Source of the DNA: Victivallis vadensis
Lineage (GTDB): Bacteria > Verrucomicrobiota > Lentisphaeria > Victivallales > GWF2-50-93
DNA: 9,580 nucleotides
Assembly (NCBI GenBank): GCA_020718525.1
Contig: DYRX01000160.1
Location: forward strand, 1-9,580
Direction of reading: 5' to 3'
In this document: in pieces, positions 1 to 5,384 of the stretch
Layout of the letters: every line of letters begins with the position of its first letter
Numbering within the stretch: position 1 is the first letter of the stretch
The notes under the pieces: model-generated
Told to the model about the DNA's origin: nothing
Databases searched by the model: none
What the model saw: only the letters and a program-made list of their open reading frames with translations
Translations under genes and position numbers: made by a program

Positions 1-1014
1 AACGGAAAAATTCAAACCGCCAAATTCAGAAAGTTACGGAATGGCGTTGACATTCCATATTACTGTCAGTCGCTTTTAAATACATGTCAAAGGATCCGGC
101 CGCCGCTGCAAGATTGATTCTTCATATTTCACCAAGGGTTATTGGAAAAACATGGCGAAAACTGGACACAAAAAGATTCTGCTGCCGCACTTGCCTGGAT
201 TGCAGTTTTGCCGGAAGAATATTGTCAGTCGGAAAATATCTCGCATTTTGTCAGAGGATGGGCTCTAAAAGACCCAGATGCGGCGATAAAATGGACAGAA
301 GAAATTCCTGACGAGGAAATACGGGAAAATTCTCTGCATAAGGCAATTATAGCATGGGGCGAAAATGCTCCAAGGGAAGCCTTGCAGAGGGCTTTAGAAT
401 TAACCGGGCATAAAGGAAGGTGTCATTTATGAAATTGTCCTCAAATGGGTGCATGATGATCGCCATGGAGCTATCGAATGGACAAGCAATCTCTCCAATC
501 CACACGAGAGGGATCTCGTGATGGAAAAACTTATCACGGCGCTGGCCTTGAGCAAGCCCAAGACTGCGGCAGAGGTTCTGACGAAGCATCCTGAGATGGC
601 AAATTCAAAAATGTATTCGACCCTCGCATTCTATTGGGCTGGAAGAAGACCGCTTGATGCGGAGAAATGGGTTAGGCAATTGCCTGAGGGAGAAGCCAAG
701 ACGAAGACATTGTCCAGTCTTGTAGGCGGGATGACTCAATCGGATCCTGAAGCCGGTGCCATAAGGCGGCTTTGGAATTGGCACGTCAAATCCCAGATGG
801 GACAGCTCATGATCGTGCAATAAGAAGCGTGGAAGTTGCATTGGCGCGTGATAACCCTGAAGAAGCCAATCATTTAGTCAAGGAACTTCCGGACGACAAT
901 CAAAAGTGGAGCACATTGTCTCTTATTGCACATTACTGGGCACCTATAAATCCTATTGAATCTGCAAAGATTGCAGACTACTTATTGGCTAAACATTACC
1001 GCATTTTAAATTGA
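1..1014 (+). pseudogene. Frameshifted tandem-repeat (DPxAAxxW...LP) protein, partial at left edge
   Basis: Repeat-like protein sequence continues across this stretch but jumps reading frame. It is in frame 1 near 46-72 (IPYYCQSLL), frame 3 near 84-115 (SKDPAAAARLI), frame 1 from about 118 to 403, frame 2 from about 410 to 760 and frame 1 again to the TGA at 1012-1014. Stops fall at 77 and 401 (frame 2), 115 and 748 (frame 1) and near 48 (frame 3). About ten units of 31-33 residues can be read, for example WALKDPDAAIKWTEEIPDEE followed by a short helix and the next W; WTQKDSAAALAWIAVLPEE and YWAGRRPLDAEKWVRQLPEG are others. The pattern predicts paired amphipathic helices, an alpha-solenoid resembling TPR or Sel1 arrays. 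Such repeat proteins are common in Verrucomicrobia; their function is unknown to me. The true start lies outside the window. Decay is the simplest reading; indel errors in assembly are the alternative. Confidence 0.7.
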
Positions 1015-1056
1015 TTTTCGGGGGCGGAACTCCAATTAGTTGAGGGTAAATCGCAT

Positions 1057-1280
1057 GAAATATTCTCTCACAAAGGAGCAAAGGCACAAAGGAAGAATGA
1101 AACTTGCCTGTCCTGGAAGGACAAATATTGGACATCAGACAGACGGACAAATCCGAATTTGCCAGCCTGTCCGTGTCCAATTCCATTGTTTTTATATATG
1201 AAAAACAATGGGCAAGTTTCAAGGAGGACAACATTTTTCTTTACTTCGTGTGCTTTGTGCCTTCGTGTGAGATAATGTTC
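1057..1280. repeat. Nested imperfect inverted repeat, MITE-like or dispersed repeat remnant
   Basis: Several pairs of complementary arms are nested around one centre. AAGGCACAAAG (1081-1091) pairs with CTTTGTGCCTT (1253-1263). GAAACTTGCC (1099-1108) pairs with GGCAAGTTTC (1211-1220). ATTGGACA (1127-1134) pairs with TGTCCAAT (1174-1181). ACGGACA (1143-1149) pairs with TGTCCGT (1168-1174). The outer arms (about 1066-1095 and 1244-1272) start TCTCACA and carry CACAAAG-type units, resembling widespread dispersed repeats of many environmental genomes (TCTCAC..AAGGCACAAAG). Local hairpins lie inside: TGTCCT/AGGACA at 1109-1123 and an 11-bp stem at 1183-1211. No coding content is convincing. It could be a non-autonomous mobile element, or an accretion of two oppositely oriented repeat copies. 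Confidence 0.6.
1183..1211. repeat. Perfect 11-bp stem, 7-nt loop hairpin
   Basis: CCATTGTTTTT (1183-1193) and AAAAACAATGG (1201-1211) are exact reverse complements around ATATATG. It sits in the right half of the larger inverted repeat. Neither strand has a U-rich tail after a GC-rich stem, so it is not a standard terminator. Confidence 0.7.
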
Positions 1281-1340
1281 AAATTTTGGGAAATGCACCC
1301 GATTTTCGGTACGCGAATATGTACTGCGAACAACGTCACT

Positions 1341-1368
1341 TCACTTGACCGCTATCCGCATCAAGTGA
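1341..1368. repeat. 8-bp inverted repeat hairpin
   Basis: TCACTTGA (1341-1348) and TCAAGTGA (1361-1368) are perfect complements around a 12-nt loop. It lies about 120 nt past the pseI stop in the direction of pseI transcription. It has no U-tract on the minus strand, so a role in ending the operon transcript is only possible, not shown. Confidence 0.45.
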
Positions 1369-1488
1369 GCTTAATTTATATTGGAAATATGGGGACTACG
1401 TCGGCTTGGCTCGCCTTGAGATTCTTATCAAATACGGCATTGTGATTTTGCGCCTTAATTTTATGCGCGTTCCACGCGTTTCGCAGTT

Positions 1489-2553
1489 TTATCTTTCGAG
1501 ATCCAATATCATGTCCCAGACGAGTGCAGTTCCCTTGGAAAGTGGTTTTGCGGCAGTCCTGCCGATTATCTGATAGTAGAATTTTGGAGGCAGTCCGAGT
1601 CCTGGTCTTATTGATCTGATATTCTCAGCAGTGAAAGTCTCTCCCTTTTCGATGTCCTTGCTCACGTATAGGGATCTGCGCCCTATCATTGATTTCTTCT
1701 CATCGCCGACCGCACCGTAATTGACAGAGCCAAGCGCAATCCAGGCGTTTTTGACATTTTCAACAAGCCGTTTCATTTCAAGAGGTTCCATAGAAAATGC
1801 CGAGTCTGGTCCTCCATCTGCTCTTCTGAGAGTGAAATGCTTTTCAATTATTGAGGCGCCAAGTGGGACTGAGGCGATGGCGCATGCGTCTCCCATGCTG
1901 TGGTCGGAAAGCCCAGCTACGACGCCGAATCTTGAGATGATGTCTGGAATTGTGCTAAGGTTGAACTGCTCGGGCTTTGCCGGATATGAGCTTGTACATT
2001 TGAGAAGGGCGATTTCTGACGCCCCTGCCCTTCTTGCCGCCGACACGGATTCCTCAAGTTCAGCCGCGCTTGCCATCCCTGTTGAAATGATTAGCGGCTT
2101 TCCACACTTCGAGACTTTTTGTATGAGAGGGATGTCAATATTTTCCGGGGATGCGATCTTGTATGCGGGGACAGAAAGTTCTTCGAGGAAATCAACGGCG
2201 CTGAAGTCGAAAGGAGTGCTGAAGCATATGACACCCTTTTTCCGGCAGAAATCCATGATTGGTCTGTGCCAGTCCCACGGAGTGTATGCTTCCCGGTAGA
2301 GCTCATGCATTGACTTCCCCTTCCAGAGGCTGGAAGGATCGGAGATGAAGAACTCATTTGTGTTCAAGTCAAGCGTCAAGGTGTCGGCTGTGTATGTCTG
2401 CAGTTTGAGCGCATCAACGCCGCAGTCGCAGGCCGCCTCGGCGATCTCAAGAGCTCTATCGAGGGAGCCGTTGTGGTTGCCAGACATTTCGGCGATCACA
2501 AAAGGAGGGTGCCCTGCTCCGATCTTCCTTCCTGCAATGCATATTTCCTTCAA
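1489..2553 (-). CDS. pseI: Pseudaminic acid synthase / N-acetylneuraminate synthase family (NeuB/PseI)
   Basis: The enzyme family condenses phosphoenolpyruvate with a six-carbon amino sugar to make a nine-carbon nonulosonic acid for surface glycans, in the cytoplasm. The 354-residue length is normal. The TIM-barrel domain spans about residues 18-275, starting FVIAEMSGNHNG (E22, N26, H27) and including FSTPFD, STGM (157-160), GLSDH with H218, and EKHFTL with H239; the two histidines match the metal ligands of NeuB. The C-terminal SAF (antifreeze-like) domain covers about 290-350, with GRRSLY and SIRPG. The wording TPWDW, YKIAS, KCTSSYPA and DSAFSMEP is closer to PseI than to NeuB or LegI, but the exact sugar is inferred. 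The start is TTG at 2553 with AGGAG seven bases upstream. It is the last gene of the sigma-factor operon, 23 nt after the membrane-protein gene. No other pseudaminate genes are in the window. Confidence 0.9.
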   Translation of the reverse strand: MKEICIAGRKIGAGHPPFVIAEMSGNHNGSLDRALEIAEAACDCGVDALKLQTYTADTLTLDLNTNEFFISDPSSLWKGKSMHELYREAYTPWDWHRPIMDFCRKKGVICFSTPFDFSAVDFLEELSVPAYKIASPENIDIPLIQKVSKCGKPLIISTGMASAAELEESVSAARRAGASEIALLKCTSSYPAKPEQFNLSTIPDIISRFGVVAGLSDHSMGDACAIASVPLGASIIEKHFTLRRADGGPDSAFSMEPLEMKRLVENVKNAWIALGSVNYGAVGDEKKSMIGRRSLYVSKDIEKGETFTAENIRSIRPGLGLPPKFYYQIIGRTAAKPLSKGTALVWDMILDLER

Positions 2554-2560
2554 GATATCT

Positions 2561-2565
2561 CTCCT
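2561..2565 (-). promoter_or_regulatory. Shine-Dalgarno site of pseI (supports TTG start)
   Basis: On the minus strand AGGAG lies seven bases before TTG at 2553. The first in-frame ATG (Met23) would remove the N-terminal strand and the E22 active-site residue, so TTG is the supported start. Confidence 0.6.
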
Positions 2566-2576
2566 GTTTTACGTGT

Positions 2577-3185
2577 TCAAGATTTTGTTTCCCGGTGTCC
2601 TATTGAAAGAAGGAATGCTCCCAGGCCCGAGATCATAATTACGCCCTGTGCGATCTGCCCCAGGACGGGCAGAAGCCCTATGGCGACAAAGACAATTCCG
2701 GCGAAAAGAATGTGCATGAATGAGGAGGAGCAGTATTTGGAAGCTGTGTTGAACGCGATCTTTTCTCCGAGCAGAGCTAATACCATGGAAAGCCCGGAGA
2801 CTGAATGAAAGGAGCCTGCAAGCGCAATCGGAACGAATAGAGCAATGCGCAATGGTTCGCTGAAGTGCTTCAGCATTGACAAGGCGATGAGGTATAGGCA
2901 GAGGCAGAGGAAGCCGGCAAAGAAAGCTCTGAGCGGCATCAGTCTCAGGGTTCTAACGCCATTCGAGACCGCCTTTGGGAAGAGTATGGAATAGAAGAGG
3001 GACATAGAGAGAGCGCCAATGCTCATCAGGAAGAGGATGATGGAAAAGGAGAAGGCAGCGATAAGAAAACGCGGACCTGCGTTTCTGTGCGCGGCGCCAA
3101 GGTCAGACGCCTCGGCCAATACTGAAAAAACAAAGAAAAGAAGAAGCGTGCAGATCTGCTTCAACTTTGATGGTTCAAATTTCAA
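2577..3185 (-). CDS. Polytopic inner-membrane protein of unknown function, sigma operon
   Basis: The open frame runs further upstream (to 3386), but a strong AAAGGAG eight bases before TTG at 3185 sets a 202-residue product that overlaps the previous gene by 11 nt. The first 25 residues (KLKQICTLLLFFVFSVLAEA) look like a signal peptide with cleavage near ALA/AEA-type residues. Hydrophobic segments follow at about 39-69, 84-105, 111-139 and 156-195. The last part (GLLPVLGQIAQ...GLGAFLLSIG) and the PLRAFF segment resemble the integral-membrane module often found at the C-terminus of polymer-forming or bactofilin-associated membrane proteins; this similarity is from memory. No catalytic motif is visible. 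Position between the anti-sigma candidate and pseI suggests an envelope role or a sensory partner for the sigma system, which is inference. Confidence 0.75.
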   Translation of the reverse strand: MKFEPSKLKQICTLLLFFVFSVLAEASDLGAAHRNAGPRFLIAAFSFSIILFLMSIGALSMSLFYSILFPKAVSNGVRTLRLMPLRAFFAGFLCLCLYLIALSMLKHFSEPLRIALFVPIALAGSFHSVSGLSMVLALLGEKIAFNTASKYCSSSFMHILFAGIVFVAIGLLPVLGQIAQGVIMISGLGAFLLSIGHRETKS

Positions 3186-3684
3186 TTTGCGAGCTCCTTT
3201 TCTGTGTCTTGTAGAAAAGAACGGCAAGAAGCGAAATGCAGGATACGAGCAGAATGAGCAAAGCGCCTGCGTCAAAATTGACAGGCAATGACATGGAGTC
3301 CATACTACCGCCAAGCTCAAGGATTTCGGGCAGAATCCCGGAAGGAATTTCGTCCGGGAGTCCAGAAAAAACAGAGAATAAATCAAGGAGGTCTGAAATC
3401 AGCCCCGAAAAACGCAATCCGAGCAAGGCGAGGAGAACGATGGATGCGAGCACCCAGATCCTTGCCGAGCCACAATCATTTTTTTGAGCTCCGATGCGGC
3501 TCATAATTCGGCTTGAAATCTCTTCCGAGACGGCATTGTCGTCTGAAAATTTCAAAATCCCCTCCTTGAAGACAAGCGCGGCGGAATCGTCCAATTCATT
3601 TTCAGAGCAGAATGCGTCTTCTGCGTCAAGATCTTCGGAGACTTCATATTCTCCAGCGTCATCGCAGATCATTTTTTCATTCAT
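3175..3684 (-). CDS. Probable anti-sigma factor, two-helix membrane protein
   Basis: The 169-residue product has a strongly acidic, presumably cytoplasmic N-terminal part (residues 1-74, rich in D/E, including SEDLDAEDAF). A first membrane helix lies at about 76-92 (IWVLASIVLLALLGLRF). A roughly 45-residue loop follows, then a second helix at about 139-158 and a basic tail (KTQKRSSQ). Its start codon overlaps the sigma-factor stop as ATGA (3681-3684), which implies coupled translation. Gene order right after an ECF sigma gene and the membrane topology are the grounds for calling it the sigma partner. It lacks the H-x3-C-x2-C motif of zinc-binding anti-sigma domains, and I recognise no named family, so the role is inferred from context. 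Its cytoplasmic N-terminus and helix would suit cleavage by an RseP-type protease. Confidence 0.7.
   Translation of the reverse strand: MNEKMICDDAGEYEVSEDLDAEDAFCSENELDDSAALVFKEGILKFSDDNAVSEEISSRIMSRIGAQKNDCGSARIWVLASIVLLALLGLRFSGLISDLLDLFSVFSGLPDEIPSGILPEILELGGSMDSMSLPVNFDAGALLILLVSCISLLAVLFYKTQKRSSQIEI
3194..3200 (-). promoter_or_regulatory. Shine-Dalgarno site deciding the TTG start at 3185
   Basis: The minus strand reads AAAGGAG, eight bases, then TTG. No ATG with comparable spacing exists in this frame, and a longer product would lie out of frame over most of the anti-sigma candidate's C-terminus. Confidence 0.65.
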
Positions 3685-4244
3685 GCCGGCGCTAGTCCTC
3701 TATTGATTGTTTCATGCATTTTTTTCCTAGCCCTGTGGAGTATGACCTTCACCGAAGTTTCGCTGATCTCAAGGATTTCGGAGACTTCCGAACAACTGTG
3801 GCCGGAAAGATAAAAGAGCGAGCAGACTTCACGGAATCGGACCGGAAGGCTGTCTAGGATTCTGGCGGCGAACGCCGCCTTTTCTTCGGCCATGATAGCC
3901 CTGTCTGGAGAAAGCGAGAAATCAGGGCAGTTCTCCACTATCGCGTCGCTCAGCTCCTCATATCTGCCATTCCTGGCCTTTCTCCTTAAGAAATCCCGGC
4001 AGATGTTCACGGCGATTCTCATTATGTATGGAGCAAGAGGGCGCGAGGCATCAAACTGGTTCAAGTTGTTGTAGAGCCGGATGAAAGTCTCCTGTGTCAT
4101 TTCGACTGCGTCTTCCCTGTTCCTGAGTATCGCCACAGAACATGCGAGAACACGGGACTGGTATCTGGAAAGCAGAACGGAGAAGAGGGCGCTTTCGCCT
4201 GAAAGCACCCTCTCTATCAGTTCCCTGTCCTGAACCTCGTCCAT
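3681..4244 (-). CDS. ECF-type RNA polymerase sigma factor
   Basis: The 187 residues have the two-domain layout of extracytoplasmic-function sigma factors. Region 2 is at about 20-89, with YQSRVLACSVAILRN, the core-binding and -10 recognition stretch EDAVEMTQETFIRLYNNL (45-62) and the helix YIMRIAVNICRDFLRR (73-88). After a linker of about 35 residues, region 4 at about 127-176 has LDSLPVRFREVCSLFYLSG and the helix-turn-helix CSEVSEILEISETSVKVILH, which binds the -35 element. There is no region 1 or 3, as expected. It starts 5 nt after the stop of the secreted-protein gene and ends in an ATGA overlap with the probable anti-sigma gene. It may drive its own operon, but the visible candidate promoter looks more like a housekeeping one. 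Confidence 0.95.
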   Translation of the reverse strand: MDEVQDRELIERVLSGESALFSVLLSRYQSRVLACSVAILRNREDAVEMTQETFIRLYNNLNQFDASRPLAPYIMRIAVNICRDFLRRKARNGRYEELSDAIVENCPDFSLSPDRAIMAEEKAAFAARILDSLPVRFREVCSLFYLSGHSCSEVSEILEISETSVKVILHRARKKMHETINRGLAPA

Positions 4245-4249
4245 GGTCT

Positions 4250-5155
4250 TTAGAATTCCTGCAATTTGCCTTTTGCCTTTTTCTTTATCTCCGAACGGAT
4301 TGACTCCGTGGATATCTTGGTCGAGGCACTCAGTTTCTTCCCTGATATGTCAACCGAAAGATTGTCAAAGAATTCCTTCCGGATCGGACTGTCGTTCTCC
4401 TTTTTGCCCTTCATGAATTTCTGCAGGGAGACCATTCCGTCAATGATTTTGCCGATGGCTTCCGCCTGCTCCTCGTCGCTGACATTCACATCTAGATCCA
4501 TGACAAGATCCTTTTCCATGTCCATTTCGAAGAAAGCTGTCTCAAGCTCGGCCATGAACGGCTTTTCCGCGACGACGTCCTGTGGCACAGCAACAACTAC
4601 GCCCTCAAGGAGCTTCCCATTGGAGAGGTAGTTCTTTTTCTTGAAATCCTGCGCCACTGAGTCGGAGCTGTAGTTCTTGATGAATTCGTCGGTGAATTCA
4701 GGTGATCCTGCAACTATGGTGTTTTGATCCAGAAGAGCGGCGAGATTTATCTTGTTGTCGTTTTTCTTGTCGGGATAATTGACAGCAAAAAGACAGTCAG
4801 ATCTGTCCAGCATCTTGTTTTCCTGCTTCGCGGAGAGTGTCTTTCTGATTTTCTGGGCGTCGAAATTGCCTTCAAGCACCAGGACTCCGTTGTTTTTCTT
4901 TATTCCGCCCAGCCACACAGTCTTAACTTCTTCGGGATCTATCCCGGTTTCGGTCAGGATTTTCCCTCTGAACATCTCGTAGATTTCCGGATTAGTGCTT
5001 CTGATCTCCGCAATTATGCTGTTGTTTCTGAGCTTTTCAAAATCCAGCTTGAAGAGCATGTTTGTCTTTGACGGGAAGCTTTCGATGACTCCTGAACAGG
5101 CGTCAAAGCCGATGGTCAAGAGGGCGAATCCGGCCGCAATCAGCGTCTTTTTCAT
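4250..5155 (-). CDS. Secreted protein of unknown function, first gene of sigma operon
   Basis: ATG at 5155 is chosen over an in-frame start 13 codons upstream because AAAAGGAG lies nine bases before it and the product then begins with a clean signal peptide: MKKTLIAAGFALLTIGFDAC. Cys20 could be a lipidation site, but the preceding residues FDA do not match a normal lipobox, so secretion as a lipoprotein is uncertain. The mature part (about 280 residues) is charged and soluble, with no further membrane helix. It has two alternating strand-helix blocks, for example VWLGGIKKNNGVLVLEGNFD (80-99) and KLLEGVVVAVPQDVVAE (181-197), and a Lys-rich end (IRSEIKKKAKGKLQEF). I do not recognise the family. 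It lies 5 nt before the sigma gene and so shares its transcript; it may be a periplasmic sensor or a target of the same regulon. Confidence 0.8.
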   Translation of the reverse strand: MKKTLIAAGFALLTIGFDACSGVIESFPSKTNMLFKLDFEKLRNNSIIAEIRSTNPEIYEMFRGKILTETGIDPEEVKTVWLGGIKKNNGVLVLEGNFDAQKIRKTLSAKQENKMLDRSDCLFAVNYPDKKNDNKINLAALLDQNTIVAGSPEFTDEFIKNYSSDSVAQDFKKKNYLSNGKLLEGVVVAVPQDVVAEKPFMAELETAFFEMDMEKDLVMDLDVNVSDEEQAEAIGKIIDGMVSLQKFMKGKKENDSPIRKEFFDNLSVDISGKKLSASTKISTESIRSEIKKKAKGKLQEF

Positions 5156-5186
5156 TCGAACTAACTCCTTTTTGATTTTGTTGCAA

Positions 5187-5282
5187 ATTCCCAATATTGT
5201 GATTTCTCATCCAACATAGATACGAGGGAAATGCAAGCTGGGTTACAATCTATATCATATTTCTTGAAAAAACATTCCCAAT
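5187..5282. repeat. Two copies of ATTCCCAAT in the divergent intergenic region
   Basis: The same 9-mer occurs at 5187-5195 and 5274-5282, in direct orientation. The distal copy contains the -35 hexamer of the candidate minus-strand promoter; the proximal copy lies in the leader about 32 nt before the start codon. It may be an operator pair or chance. Confidence 0.35.
5254..5281 (-). promoter_or_regulatory. Candidate promoter of the minus-strand sigma operon
   Basis: The minus strand reads TTGGGA (5281-5276), a 16-nt spacer and TATGAT (5259-5254). This would start RNA near 5246 and leave a leader of about 90 nt before the ATG at 5155. The match to the housekeeping consensus is moderate. A GGAAT in the same stretch could serve instead as an ECF-type -35 element. 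Confidence 0.35.
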
Positions 5283-5353
5283 CGGACGGCTTGGCGCTAA
5301 AAACTGGAATCTTTCAGCATATCTGCGCCTTTCAAAATTGCTAGCAGGCTCTA

Positions 5354-5372
5354 CTGTTACTGGATTTAACAG
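5354..5372 (+). promoter_or_regulatory. Hairpin abutting the galK Shine-Dalgarno site
   Basis: CTGTTA (5354-5359) and TAACAG (5367-5372) pair across a 7-nt loop. The last base of the stem is the first G of GAGGAG (5372-5377), which is followed by seven bases and the ATG. In RNA the stem would sit directly against the ribosome site. No clear promoter hexamers precede it on the plus strand. Confidence 0.3.
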
Positions 5373-5384
5373 AGGAGATTCGCA

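Larger units (their letters stand above)
1015..1488. other. Non-coding stretch between convergent pseudogene and pseI
   Basis: No open frame here has both a plausible start with Shine-Dalgarno site and recognisable protein content. The left half is the inverted-repeat element at 1057-1280. The right half (1281-1488) holds an isolated hairpin at 1341-1368 and a short stem CGCGT/ACGCG at 1466-1478 just past the pseI stop. A plus-strand open frame from about 1379 (YWKYGDYVGLARLEILIKYG...) has protein-like composition but no start and no known match to me; it could be a gene scrap. Confidence 0.5.

Noticed and set aside
84..1014. Programmed frameshifting keeping the repeat protein functional
   Set aside because: Several shifts in both directions without slippery-site patterns at each junction fit decay or error better.
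1104..1445. Open frame of 113 residues on the plus strand
   Set aside because: It runs through the inverted repeat, has no Shine-Dalgarno site and its composition (runs of F, I, C) follows the repeat sequence.
1466..1478. CGCGT-TCC-ACGCG stem as intrinsic terminator of pseI
   Set aside because: The stem is only five pairs and no U-tract follows on the minus strand.
1015..1488. tRNA, CRISPR array or transposase in the gene-free stretch
   Set aside because: No cloverleaf arms with GTTC-type loop, no regularly spaced identical repeats and no transposase motif were seen.
1721..2299. 192-residue plus-strand frame
   Set aside because: Antisense to pseI, whose family match and conserved residues are clear.
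3186..3386. N-terminal extension of the polytopic membrane protein
   Set aside because: It lies over the anti-sigma candidate in another frame, and the AAAGGAG-TTG start at 3185 is far better.
5156..5194. Extension of the secreted protein by 13 residues
   Set aside because: It would place the Shine-Dalgarno site inside the gene and spoil the signal peptide.
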